19,051 nt of DNA from Nitrolancea sp040255925 (GCA_040255925.1 JBDZVX010000048.1:1-19051); one strand, 5' to 3'; shown: positions 1 through 6,846, numbered from the stretch's first letter. The notes: generated by a model from the letters alone, not told the origin. Made by a program: numbers and translations.

Positions 1-52
1 GGACACCACCCTTTCAAGGTGGAGATCGCGGGTTCGAATCCCGCTGGGGGTA
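1..52 (+). tRNA. tRNA-Glu (anticodon TTC), 5' truncated by window edge
   Basis: The anticodon stem CCACC/GGTGG (6-10 and 18-22) closes a seven-base loop CTTTCAA, giving anticodon TTC (13-15), which reads GAA/GAG (Glu). The T arm follows at 28-44 (GCGGG, loop TTCGAAT, CCCGC). The 3' acceptor strand TGGGGGT and discriminator A end at 52. The next bases are CCC, so the CCA tail is not encoded. The D arm and 5' acceptor strand lie outside the window. The bases match the common bacterial tRNA-Glu pattern, so identity is secure although the gene is partial. Confidence 0.93.
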
Positions 53-429
53 CCCCTCTTAAGTTCCCACAAGGTGATGGCCAGAAGTGCATTTCAGAGC
101 CTTGCCATGTCCTCGCGGATCTTCGCCGTGATGCTATCCGGCACAGGGCAACCGTGTGACGAGCTCCAACATCGGTTCCGTTCTTCGCGTCTGCCGCCCT
201 GTTCTCTAATCGACGAGCAAAGGCGTATTCGTGGGGTCGTGCATTGGCAAACGACATCGCCGTTTAACCCCTTCCCTTAGCCCATCGATAACCATGAGAT
301 ATGCCTGCATTGCTACAGTGTCAGACCGGGACATCTGGTTCCCAGCGTAGCGATGAACAGGGCTCATGCGATAATGGGCATGGACCAGCTCACACGATCG
401 TGGGGGTTGCGGGGCAGGGGGATGATCGT
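53..429. other. Intergenic stretch with a possible minus-strand gene remnant
   Basis: No complete gene is convincing here. On the minus strand, a frame ending at a TGA (94-96) reads ...PDSITAKIREDMARL with GC-rich third positions. This looks like the tail of a real protein, but no start with a ribosome binding site can be found upstream (up to about 200) and the reading degrades. It may be the stump of a gene cut by insertion beside the tRNA, or chance. Confidence 0.25.
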
Positions 430-657
430 ATGAGCCGGATGCCACGAGTCACCGGAGCGCAACTCGTGCGGGCACTCAAGCGGGCAGGTTGGTTCGTGAC
501 GCATCAGCGTGGAAGTCACACGTATCTTCGGCATCCTGATCGGATAGGGATAGTGACGGTTCCGGTGCATGCCGGGCGTATCATTAAGCCCAAGGTACTG
601 ACGACCATCCTGAAGCAGGCGGGTATAAGCGCGGATGAGCTACGGGAGATGTTGTAG
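430..657 (+). CDS. hicA: HicA-family mRNA interferase toxin
   Basis: A 75-aa protein of the HicA/YcfA family. HicA toxins adopt a dsRBD-like fold and cleave mRNA. The whole length is the domain: an N-terminal helix (residues 8-20, ...LVRALKRAGW), the signature QRGSHTYLRHP with the catalytic-type histidine at H30, a strand VTVPVHAGR, and the C-terminal helix (LTTILKQAGIS). The start at 430 has GGGG about 8 nt upstream; ATG 439 is a second in-frame choice. Upstream codons (from 301) lack protein-like character and are not included. The stop is 10 nt before hicB, in canonical toxin-first order, so the two are co-transcribed. Function is inferred from family membership; the key histidine is present, so it is probably active. 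Confidence 0.93.
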   Translation: MSRMPRVTGAQLVRALKRAGWFVTHQRGSHTYLRHPDRIGIVTVPVHAGRIIKPKVLTTILKQAGISADELREML

Positions 658-667
658 GGAGGCGACG

Positions 668-892
668 ATGGCACGGCGGTACACGGTGGTGTTGACCCCA
701 GAGCCTGAAGAAGGGGGCTGGAGTGTCACGGTCCCCTCGTTGCCCGGTTGTGTCACTCAGGGTGAGACCCGCGAGGAGGCGTTGGCCAACGCGCGGGAGG
801 CCATTGCCGGCTACCTAGAGGTGTTGGCGCTGAACGGCGAGGAGATTCCCGTCGAAGTTGGAACGCCGCTCGTCGAGACAGTCCAGGTTTGA
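668..892 (+). CDS. hicB: HicB-family antitoxin (short form)
   Basis: A 74-aa HicB-like protein (UPF0150/HicB_lk_antitox fold). It shows YTVVLTPEPEEGGWSV, VPSLPGCVTQGETREEAL and a helix ANAREAIAGYLEVL, the partial RNase-H-like core that binds and blocks HicA. A strong AGGGAGG site precedes ATG 668 by about 6 nt, which decides this start over 635. The longer E. coli type HicB carries a C-terminal DNA-binding domain. This protein ends about 10 residues after the core (PLVETVQV), so no HTH or ribbon-helix-helix is visible. Autoregulation by direct operator binding is therefore doubtful unless another protein supplies it. Confidence 0.92.
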   Translation: MARRYTVVLTPEPEEGGWSVTVPSLPGCVTQGETREEALANAREAIAGYLEVLALNGEEIPVEVGTPLVETVQV

Positions 893-919
893 TCACCGGT
901 GCCTGAACGGTTTTACATA

Positions 920-1098
920 ATGGGTGCGTCTGCTACGCTCGTGTCAGCGCTTGGCGCGCTCCTCATGCCCCAACAACGTGTATGGCCTTTGGACGACGCC
1001 CGTCGAGAGCATCAGGGCGACCCGTGCGGTCGGTCTAATCCTCGGTGCTCTCGGTGTCCTGTTCGTCTCGCACATGCCACGACCATTTTGGCTGGCCG
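920..1098 (+). pseudogene. Probable frameshifted remnant of a small membrane protein
   Basis: From ATG 920 one frame gives a hydrophobic start (MGASATLVSALGALLMP, 920-970). The protein-like signal then moves to the next frame: NNVYGLWTTPVES followed by a clear membrane segment, RAVGLILGALGVLFVSHM (about 970-1075). Neither frame is convincing along its full length, while the two together read like one small membrane protein with two hydrophobic helices. A single indel near 968-972 would join them. It could be real decay or a base-call error. The family is not recognised. Confidence 0.4.
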
Positions 1099-1215
1099 AT
1101 GTTTGTCGAGAAGCTGCGGGACCGGCGGGAGTCCCGAGCGCCGGTGAAAACTTTCGCCGAGTTGCTTGCGGAAATCAACGACCGGATCTCAATAGGGAGT
1201 GACCGGGGATCGTGA
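1099..1215 (+). CDS. Short charged ORF, possibly the end of a broken gene
   Basis: ATG 1099 opens a 38-aa frame (begins MFVEKLRDRRESRAP, contains KTFAELLAEINDRISIG) with amphipathic helical character and GC-rich third positions, unlike the competing frames here. No good ribosome binding site is seen, so it may instead continue the broken membrane protein upstream after a second frameshift. Its TGA (1213-1215) overlaps a GTG at 1212 that starts a 25-aa frame with a signal-like hydrophobic segment (MKKTMGVILSLLAGF), ending at 1289. That GTGA coupling suggests a decayed multi-gene unit. Function unknown. Confidence 0.3.
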   Translation: MFVEKLRDRRESRAPVKTFAELLAEINDRISIGSDRGS

Positions 1216-1579
1216 AGAAGACGATGGGTGTGATTCTCTCGTTGCTGGCTGGATTTCAGTACGCACCTCCAATGAACGGTAGTCGATGACTGCTCGCGAC
1301 TCCCACACGTGGACAGCCCGCTGCCGTGGCCTGACCACAGTCACGAGCGGCCGTTTCGGCCAGGTATGCCCCCAACAGAAGCAGGAACGCCCTGAACTAT
1401 ACCATTTGCGCAACTTCTTGTCAGCCCGGACCCGGTGAGGAATGTCGGGTCCTGGAATTCATCGAGGTGCGCAAGCTCTTTCAAGGGAGTCCGGCGGGCC
1501 GTGCAGGGTAGTCAGGCCGGAACCCACAGGTAGGATTCCGGCCCGGCTGTCCTCGGACTCGGCTCTGATTGCGTGCCGG
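1216..1579. other. Intergenic region with two hairpins
   Basis: Apart from the possible 25-aa frame at 1212-1289 no gene is supported. Two inverted repeats are present: GGACCCG/CGGGTCC (1428-1434 and 1446-1452) and GGCCGGAA/TTCCGGCC (1515-1522 and 1536-1543). The second lies just past the 3' end of the minus-strand gene at 1580-1930 and could help end its transcript, but no T run follows it on either strand. Confidence 0.35.
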
Positions 1580-1930
1580 CTACGGCGCCGCGACTTCCGC
1601 CGGACTCGGCTTTCGACCAAGGAACGCCAGCAGCGCCCCAACGATCAGGCACAGCCCTGACGGGATCCAGAACATCGATACGGCGATGAAGCCGAATAGC
1701 CCGGCAATGAGTTCGATGATTGCTGCCGCTTTCGGCTTTCGTGTCGCGAGTGCTCCGCCCACGACCCCGGCGATACCTAGGAGAATCGCCAAGAATCCAA
1801 GGCTGCCAATCATCCCGGCGTCTTCTGCTTCAAACGCCACGCCAATGCCCCCGATCATCATGGCCGCGATTCCGGCGATGATTCCAAGAACACCACCGAT
1901 GATCCCGAGAATTAGCGCTGCTGTTCGCAC
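1580..1930 (-). CDS. Four-helix small membrane protein, DUF4064-like
   Basis: A 116-aa integral membrane protein with four hydrophobic segments, roughly residues 3-32, 43-62, 69-86 and 89-107, rich in Gly, Ala and Ile. The segments begin AALILGIIGGVLGIIAGI, FLAILLGIAGVVGGAL, AAAIIELIAGLFGFIAV and IPSGLCLIVGALLAFLG. The arrangement resembles DUF4064-type proteins of unknown function. The start is GTG, chosen because AGGAGGAG stands a few bases upstream on the minus strand. It lies 34 nt beyond the 3' end of the DUF4352-type lipoprotein gene, same strand, so co-transcription is likely. A short basic loop (TRKPK) between helices 2 and 3 suggests that side faces the cytoplasm. The family call is tentative; membrane location is secure. 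Confidence 0.8.
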   Translation of the reverse strand: MRTAALILGIIGGVLGIIAGIAAMMIGGIGVAFEAEDAGMIGSLGFLAILLGIAGVVGGALATRKPKAAAIIELIAGLFGFIAVSMFWIPSGLCLIVGALLAFLGRKPSPAEVAAP

Positions 1931-1964
1931 GTGATTCTCCTCCTCTTGTTGAACAGGACGGCTG

Positions 1965-2546
1965 CTACGCCGCGTCGAAGTACAGATCCTTTCCGAGAAT
2001 TACATTCGGATCGTAGCGGAGCCATTTTGGCTGCACGTCTTCAGGGACCTCAAAGACGATCCATCCGGCAGTCTTGCCCCCAGCAGTCAGACTTTGGAGG
2101 GGGTCGAGTGATGGATCGAGCCCAGCCATGAACGTGCGGTCGTATTCGAAGTCGTTCGAGCCCCGGAGCTTCCAGTTTCCAACTGAGATGGAGTCCGTCC
2201 CCGCATTCTCGATCTGTACGTTGATGGCCCAGAAGCGATTTCCGTCAGAGGGCTGGAGGAACTCATTGTCGGATGTTGCGGGATCTCGGATTTCCAGAAG
2301 TGTGACACCCTGGATGCGGTTCTTGGTCTCGTTGACCTGGGCGGATGTATTCGCCGCCAATGCCGCATGCACATCACCCTTGTCGTCTTTTGGTTTCTCT
2401 GTCGTCATGGGTGCGGTCGCGCCCGAGGATGGCGCGGTCGATGCATTAGCTTCCGTTTCGCTTCCGCTCCCACCGCAAGCTGCCACACCGATAACAACGA
2501 GCACGGCGATTAACCCAAAGAAGCCCAACCGGAGCGTCTTGACCAT
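1965..2546 (-). CDS. Secreted lipoprotein with DUF4352-like (telokin-like) domain
   Basis: A 193-aa predicted lipoprotein. The signal peptide is MVKTLRLGFF followed by a hydrophobic core and a lipobox ending VAAC (C24), then GGSGSET. A low-complexity linker rich in Thr, Ser, Ala and Glu (about 27-60) leads to a beta-rich domain (about 75-190) containing FWAINVQIENAGTDSISVG, GGKTAGWIVFEVPEDV and WLRYDP. This is the usual look of DUF4352, an immunoglobulin-like fold found in Gram-positive and Chloroflexota lipoproteins, with role unknown. An in-frame ATG 45 nt upstream would give a non-signal N-terminus, so the start with the clean signal peptide is preferred; GGGGA and AAAGGA lie just upstream of it. 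The gene points away from the response-regulator gene, leaving a 230-nt divergent spacer. Confidence 0.86.
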   Translation of the reverse strand: MVKTLRLGFFGLIAVLVVIGVAACGGSGSETEANASTAPSSGATAPMTTEKPKDDKGDVHAALAANTSAQVNETKNRIQGVTLLEIRDPATSDNEFLQPSDGNRFWAINVQIENAGTDSISVGNWKLRGSNDFEYDRTFMAGLDPSLDPLQSLTAGGKTAGWIVFEVPEDVQPKWLRYDPNVILGKDLYFDAA

Positions 2547-2776
2547 TTCCCCGATTCCTTTTCTCTCTATCCGGTAACACGTGTTTTCCACATGTCGCCG
2601 GATATGCTGGACGATCCTGATGAACCTGTGCGCTAAGAGATATGGTCACGGGGAAGGGGAAATCTTTCATCAGCGCCCGTCGAATTGGGGAACGTGGGCG
2701 GCGGGGATTCTCACTGCGTGGTGGAGACTGATATCATTAGGTCACGGCTAACACTTTTAGACAAGGAAGATGGGTT

Positions 2777-3172
2777 ATGGCTCGCCCCACGATCGCCGTC
2801 GTGAACGACGACCCGGCATTTCTGGAGTTGATGCAGGACCTGCTGACCGATGAACGCTATTCGACCATTCTTCTCCATGAGGGGAACGGCGCGTACGAGG
2901 CGATTCGCCAGCAGCGGCCTGACCTCGTGATCCTGGACCTGCGCTTGGAGCATCCGGAAGCTGGGTGGAAGACGCTGGAGCTTGTGCGGCTCGATCCCGA
3001 AACGACCGATATCCCAGTAATCATCTGTTCCGCGGACACAAGGGCTTTGCGTGATAAAGAGGGCTGGCTGCGGGACCGGGACGTCAAGATCCTGGAGAAG
3101 CCGTTTAATCTCGATGATCTGCTTGAGATGGTCAAAGATGCGGTCGGGTCACCAGCGGGAGCCGATGGGTAG
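2777..3172 (+). CDS. Single-domain response regulator (REC only)
   Basis: A 131-aa CheY-like receiver domain. The acidic pocket is D11 and D12 (AVVNDDPAF), the phosphoacceptor is D54 (VILDLRLEHP), the switch Ser is S85 (VIICSADT), and the conserved Lys is K108 (ILEKPFNLDDLL). All key residues are present, so it should be phosphorylatable. There is no output domain, so it probably acts by protein contact or as a phosphorelay shuttle. AAGGAAG lies 7 nt before ATG 2777. No histidine kinase is in the window, so it is an orphan here. It converges on the thermonuclease gene with 17 nt between stops. Confidence 0.95.
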   Translation: MARPTIAVVNDDPAFLELMQDLLTDERYSTILLHEGNGAYEAIRQQRPDLVILDLRLEHPEAGWKTLELVRLDPETTDIPVIICSADTRALRDKEGWLRDRDVKILEKPFNLDDLLEMVKDAVGSPAGADG

Positions 3173-3189
3173 GCGTTCGTTCCAGTCGT

Positions 3190-3747
3190 TCAGGCTGGCG
3201 CGCCGAAGAAGCTGCAAGCGCCCCAGAGCCCAAGATGCTGCCGCTTCGCTCGTTCTTCTTCCGCCGAGAACCGCTCGTGATACTTGACGTCCGGTGGGTA
3301 GACTACTGTCCGCGCGTAGCCGCCTTTGACGAGTTCCTCGTTCAGCATCGTCCGGCCATCGGAATTGGGAAGCCAGACGAAGCGTAGGAGCCGCCCGTAG
3401 CGGTCGGTTTCGCTGGTGTCCTTCTCAAGCTCAACGTTCCCGCCGGCGTGGTCCACGAGTTCCTGGGTTTTGGCCGTGGCCTCATCGCCGTAACACATAA
3501 CCTCCCGGTTCGGATCTTTGGTCTCCGGGGTGTCTACGCCAATAATCCGGATGGTCTGTTCCGCCTGCTGACCATTGATTCGCACCTTCAACGTGTCACC
3601 GTCGACAACGCGGGTGACCTCGGCGGCCGTTAGGCCACCAGTCGGGCCATTTTGCTCAATGCCGGGGAGGACGATGCCGAGTGCGGCGCACAGGCCCAGG
3701 AAGATCACGATTCCAACGATGATCTTGCGAAATCCGAACCGCCGCAT
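3190..3747 (-). CDS. Membrane-anchored thermonuclease (SNase family)
   Basis: A staphylococcal-nuclease-like protein of 185 aa from this start, or 189 aa from ATG 3759. The inner ATG is preferred because GGCGGA sits just before it, though spacing is short. In the longer numbering, an N-terminal membrane segment or uncleaved signal (about 12-32) is followed by the OB-fold catalytic domain (about 43-180). It carries VVDGDTLKV (D53, D55), IRIIGVDTPET (R71, D76, T77, E79) and DRYGRLLRF (R123). These match the Ca-binding Asp residues and the catalytic Arg/Glu/Arg set of the family. It should cleave extracellular DNA or RNA at the cell surface. The C-terminus (LGLWGACSFFGAPA) lacks the small Cys module often attached to such nucleases, but free-standing copies occur elsewhere in the window. 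Confidence 0.92.
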   Translation of the reverse strand: MRRFGFRKIIVGIVIFLGLCAALGIVLPGIEQNGPTGGLTAAEVTRVVDGDTLKVRINGQQAEQTIRIIGVDTPETKDPNREVMCYGDEATAKTQELVDHAGGNVELEKDTSETDRYGRLLRFVWLPNSDGRTMLNEELVKGGYARTVVYPPDVKYHERFSAEEERAKRQHLGLWGACSFFGAPA

Positions 3748-3908
3748 CAGTCCGCCCATTCACGAGTGGGATTCAGTACCGGCGTGCCTTGGCCAGTCGC
3801 CGTTGAGCTAACGTTCGGCCGTTCTCGGTATCGTGGCTTCCAGATGGGCTATTTTCGTTGCCCGGAATGCCTTGAAATACCGGGGGCCGGCCCGCGAAGG
3901 TGGTGCTC

Positions 3909-4214
3909 TTAGTTGATCTCCGGCTTTCCCCGGCTCACGATGTCATCCAGGAGCTTCTCGGCCTGGTCGTGACTAATAAGCCAGCATTCCGCCTGTCCTT
4001 CCCGTGATCCGCGTGTGACCAGGACCCGGGAGTGGGTGCCACCATCGGCGCGCAAGGAACGAAACGTGATTTGTGAACATTCACTGAGGTTGAGCCGCAG
4101 GGTTGTGGAGATCCGGATAATGTCCGTCGGCCCGAACTTCCCATAGTCAAGGTTTCGAAAGTGGTACCGTGAGTTCTGCTCCGGATCCCGTTCTCTCACC
4201 CAATGGCTGATCAT
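3909..4214 (-). CDS. Uncharacterised ~100-aa protein, copy A of a paralog pair
   Basis: A 101-aa protein beginning MISHWVRERDPEQ, not recognised. It aligns over its full length with the protein at 4647-4946: MISHW against MGSCW, RYHFRNLDYG against SYAFENDDYG, LRLNLSECSQITFRSL against LKLDDYSHISLR, RVLVTRGSREG against WLVVTQEGRHG, and SHDQAEKLLDDI against AGDQAQQLLREL. The pattern suggests a small mixed alpha/beta domain with a C-terminal amphipathic helix. No signal peptide or membrane segment is visible, so it is probably cytosolic. The start is chosen by alignment with copy B; the frame is open 37 codons further upstream, but those residues are Arg/Gly/Pro-rich and unlike protein. The ribosome binding site is weak. 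Confidence 0.68.
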   Translation of the reverse strand: MISHWVRERDPEQNSRYHFRNLDYGKFGPTDIIRISTTLRLNLSECSQITFRSLRADGGTHSRVLVTRGSREGQAECWLISHDQAEKLLDDIVSRGKPEIN

Positions 4215-4646
4215 GACACTCTGCTTTCCCCTGAACTTGGCGATTATTGGTCCCCGGCCGGAGCATCGTCCCGTCTGAATTTGGCGGCTTGGCCTACACC
4301 GTCCCGCCGGCCCTCGCCGCACCATCGCACATAAGTAGCGAAACGTACCGGCCGCTGGCTCGGGTGGCCCTATAATGCCTTGGAGGTCGCAGGGTACCTA
4401 CAAGCCCCCGGTACACCGTATCTGGCTGATAGCATCTGGACCCCTTGCGTTTCAGGTACCGGACGGACGATCCGACCCTGTTACACTGTGCGCAACCTGG
4501 TTCCGGCGGGTGTGATGATGACCCGTGAACGCATCAAAGTCAAGAGCGTTATCGAATTTGCGCCCTATTCTTCTCAACACGGCTGCCGCTTCCGGCTCGA
4601 TTTCTCGTAGCGTCTGGGTGTGACATCGCGAACGGCTCGGATTCCC
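4215..4646. other. Gene-free spacer between the two paralogs
   Basis: About 430 nt without a supportable gene. Open frames here have no ribosome binding site and no protein-like composition. It presumably contains the promoter for copy A (minus strand), but I could not identify convincing -35/-10 boxes. GGTACC occurs twice (about 4393 and 4455), without further symmetry. Confidence 0.3.
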
Positions 4647-4946
4647 CTACTTCGGCCTGGTTCGGGCCCGGAGCCGGAGTTCCCGGAGGAGTTGCTGGGC
4701 CTGATCCCCGGCCATGCGCGGAACCTCGTTCCGGGGGCCGTGTCGCCCCTCCTGTGTCACAACCAACCAGCTTGCCGCGTTATCATCGTTTGGACGGAGT
4801 GAGATGTGGGAATAGTCGTCCAGTTTCAGAGGTTGGCCGCCAACCATGATCTCGTCGGCGGAGCCGCTTACCCCGTAGTCGTCGTTCTCAAACGCATAGC
4901 TCCGAGGATCGTCCGGATTGGGAATGTAGATCCAGCAACTGCCCAC
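4647..4946 (-). CDS. Uncharacterised ~100-aa protein, copy B of a paralog pair
   Basis: A 99-aa protein starting at a GTG (MGSCWIYIPNPDDPRS) directly behind a very strong AGGAGGGGAGG ribosome binding site. This fixes the start although the frame is open to 5051. It is a diverged paralog of 3909-4214, sharing the order [HC]W[VI]...DP...Y.F.N.DYG, L.L....S.I..R, VT..G..G and DQA..LL. Copy B has an extra Asp/Asn-rich stretch (PNDDN). No known family is recognised. It follows the Pro/Thr-rich lipoprotein gene on the same strand after a gap of about 100 nt and may belong to the same transcript. Confidence 0.75.
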   Translation of the reverse strand: MGSCWIYIPNPDDPRSYAFENDDYGVSGSADEIMVGGQPLKLDDYSHISLRPNDDNAASWLVVTQEGRHGPRNEVPRMAGDQAQQLLRELRLRARTRPK

Positions 4947-5043
4947 CGGTTTTCCTCCCCTCCTACGGCAGGTCATTGAATCGACTCTTGCCGCATCGAG
5001 CCCAATCCTGTAACCGGATGTTCGGTTCCGGTTCTTCAGGTAA

Positions 5044-5739
5044 CTACCCAACTCCCCCGACTCTCACCGGTACGGAAACACTAACGTCATTGCAGGTGGC
5101 GGTTGCGGTGCCAGAACCCGCCGGCGATTGAGGATCGATCGTCCACTCCCAGTAGGCTCGCCCTTGGGTATCGGTAGTTACGGGACCGAGCCCATCCGCG
5201 GAGCTTTCCGCTCCGTCCGGCCCGACGAACTGGAGCGTACACTCGGTGTTTGGTGTGGTCTGCACCATCACGTTTGCTGTTTGTCCCGGCGGCGCGCCCT
5301 TCACCAGACCGAACTGTACGTTGGGTGGAGGGGATGGGGGCGGGATGTTTGACGATGGATTCGTGCTCGATGACGGCGCAGGTGTCTCCGTTGAGTCCGT
5401 CTGACTATCGGCCGGCCCGGCTAATTCACTATCTATTCCGTTCCTTTCCTCATCCGGCGCGTTGTCCTGGGCGGCTCCGTCGGCGGTAGTCGGAGCGGAC
5501 GCGACTGGCGTGCTCCTCGTGATCGGCAATGGCGCGATCGTTGGGGTTGGCGTACCGGCATTCGTCCCATCGGCCCGTTTACCACCGCAGCCGACCACTG
5601 CCAATACCACAACCGTGATGAGACAAGCACGAAGCAGCAATCGAGATCTTTGTTCGTGGCCCGGTTCCGTGAGTGATTCCCCGTTTGCGATCAGCCGGCG
5701 CCGGTCGCGGAGTCGCTGATTGTCAAACTCCGTTGGAAT
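5044..5739 (-). CDS. Pro/Thr-rich lipoprotein with C-terminal Ig-like Cys-pair domain
   Basis: The hydrophobic stretch LLLRACLITVVVLAVVGC ends in a lipobox-like Cys followed by GGKRADG. A long disordered linker (Thr, Pro, Ser, Asp; contains PTPTIAPLP and IPPPSPPPN) follows. A final domain of about 90 aa has two Cys (NTECTLQF and TATATCNDVSV) around GLGPVTTDTQGRAYWEWTID, the look of a disulfide-held Ig-like domain seen in Chloroflexota lipoproteins. It is exported and membrane-anchored; role unknown. The start is unsettled. TTG 5640 gives a short signal peptide. An ATT at 5739 sits behind AAAGGA. The only well-placed ATG (5749) is out of frame and stops after 8 codons, hinting at a frameshift. 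It lies 22 nt after the 5762-6073 gene, same strand, so the two are probably co-transcribed. Confidence 0.75.
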   Translation of the reverse strand: MPTEFDNQRLRDRRRLIANGESLTEPGHEQRSRLLLRACLITVVVLAVVGCGGKRADGTNAGTPTPTIAPLPITRSTPVASAPTTADGAAQDNAPDEERNGIDSELAGPADSQTDSTETPAPSSSTNPSSNIPPPSPPPNVQFGLVKGAPPGQTANVMVQTTPNTECTLQFVGPDGAESSADGLGPVTTDTQGRAYWEWTIDPQSPAGSGTATATCNDVSVSVPVRVGGVG

Positions 5740-5761
5740 GATCGTCCATCCTTTCTTCTGC

Positions 5762-6073
5762 TTAAGCCCGGTTTGTGAAGGATGAGGTGATGAGCGTTGC
5801 GGGCTCGAAGCCGGCCTTGCGTGCGTCCTCAACGGTCGCGAAGCAGATCTCGGGCTGGGTTTGATCGTAGGTCGCCTCACCCGGCACATGGAAAATAAAG
5901 TCATCTGGCGGCTTGATATTTCCCTTGATCGGATAGCCGGTTGGACACGTTTGCTCGCTCTCCGGAGGCACCCCTTCTCGGACGGTGCCGCCAGGTGATG
6001 ACGCCCTGCGGATGAGCCGGGCGAGCCCACCGAGCAAGCCGAGACCGATGATTCCGATCAGTAGCCGGCGCAT
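5762..6073 (-). CDS. Membrane-anchored small protein with IKG/CFA module (sunset-like domain), copy 1
   Basis: A 103-aa protein. N-terminal MRRLLIGIIGLGLLGGLARL is a membrane segment without a lipobox Cys, so it is a signal anchor. The C-terminal ~50-aa module reads TCPTGYPIKGNI, then FHVPGEATYDQT, PEICFATVEDARKAGF. This is the Cys-pair module, 'IKGN...Y..PG..Y..T.PE.CF.s..eA..aG', often found at the end of thermonucleases and other exported bacterial proteins. I recall it being named a sunset domain. Two Cys (TCP and ICFA) probably form a disulfide outside the membrane. Start chosen by GGAG 6 nt upstream; ATG 6097 is an alternative. Two paralogs lie at 10174-10548 and 11118-11501. Confidence 0.85.
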   Translation of the reverse strand: MRRLLIGIIGLGLLGGLARLIRRASSPGGTVREGVPPESEQTCPTGYPIKGNIKPPDDFIFHVPGEATYDQTQPEICFATVEDARKAGFEPATLITSSFTNRA

Positions 6074-6199
6074 AATCTTCTCCGAAATCCACCTCATTAC
6101 CTGGTTCCTGATCCCGGTCCAGGCAGTGCGAGGCCGTTGACCCTGTTTGGAGTGCTATCCCGTTAGCGCTGCTATGATACCCAAACCCTGGTCATTGAT

Positions 6200-6415
6200 T
6201 TGACGGACGGCCGTATCTTACGGTTCCCCCGCATCGCCGATTCTTCTCAGTTCATGTGTCGCCGTTGTGGTCTTCCCGGTTTCGCGGATACGTTTGCCGC
6301 GGGCATCTGCGCTTTCGGAGGCTGCCAGCGGGATATCCTGGCGGCTCGCGACGATGCAAGGCACGCGGGCTGCGAAGGCGCTTGTGGGGGACGGCAAATG
6401 TTTAGGAGACCATGA
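6200..6415 (+). CDS. Possible small Cys-rich (zinc-ribbon-like) protein coupled to the next gene
   Basis: A 71-aa frame from TTG 6200, or from ATG 6254, with GC-rich third positions. It has FMCRRCGLPGF (CxxC) followed by GICAFGGCQRD (CxxxxC), then AGCEGACGG. The two Cys pairs about 15 residues apart could bind a metal ion. No clear ribosome binding site precedes either start, the main doubt. In favour, its TGA (6413-6415) overlaps ATG 6412 of the next gene (ATGA), typical of translational coupling. It is divergent from the copy 1 module gene. No family is recognised. Confidence 0.45.
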   Translation: MTDGRILRFPRIADSSQFMCRRCGLPGFADTFAAGICAFGGCQRDILAARDDARHAGCEGACGGRQMFRRP

Positions 6416-6846
6416 TGCTGTCGAATGCTTTTAAAGGGCGGCTCCACGCGGTGATACAGATGGCTCATGAACGGGGAGTCGACCTCGTCTGTGAAGTAAA
6501 CCCATCCGCCAATTGGGTGAGCTTCCAGTTTGACGGCGTCGACTCCAACGCGGTCACGATGCGGCTCGATGAGGTGATGGCGCTCAGCACCGTCGCTTTA
6601 CTCGCGAAAGTTTTTCGGGGTCTCGGTATCACCGTTGAGCCGGTTTCGAGCGCGTTACCGGAATTCATGGGCCGGTTTCGAACCGGGCCGGAAGCGCTGG
6701 ACAACAAGCACTTTCGCCCTCATGAGATCGCCATGCTGAAGCTCCTGGCCTGGGAGTGTGAAACCGGCCGGCGTGATCCATATGGCGAAGGGTCTGGAAC
6801 TCGTGACGTGGCGAAATTTGTGGCATCGCAGACGGACCGTTTGTAA
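6412..6846 (+). CDS. Hypothetical protein, 143-144 aa
   Basis: A soluble protein with good codon character and no membrane segment. The first half looks mixed alpha/beta (LHAVIQMAHERGVDLVCEV, then WVSFQFDG). The middle is helical (VMALSTVALLAKVFRGLGI). The C-terminal part is charged (FRPHEIAMLKLLAWECETG, TRDVAKFVASQTDRL). AGGAGA precedes two consecutive ATGs at 6412 and 6415; 6415 has the better spacing, 6412 overlaps the upstream stop. I do not recognise a family. It converges with the minus-strand gene ending at 6921, and the 74-nt gap shows no clear terminator. Confidence 0.72.
   Translation: MMLSNAFKGRLHAVIQMAHERGVDLVCEVNPSANWVSFQFDGVDSNAVTMRLDEVMALSTVALLAKVFRGLGITVEPVSSALPEFMGRFRTGPEALDNKHFRPHEIAMLKLLAWECETGRRDPYGEGSGTRDVAKFVASQTDRL

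Noticed and set aside
1..60. Attachment-site repeat of the tRNA 3' end
   Set aside because: I looked for a second copy of the GGTTCGAATCCCGC stretch by eye and saw none, so an integrated element with both ends in the window is not supported.
2711..2776. TATCAT near 2733 as promoter of the response regulator
   Set aside because: No acceptable -35 box at the right distance; too weak to list as a feature.
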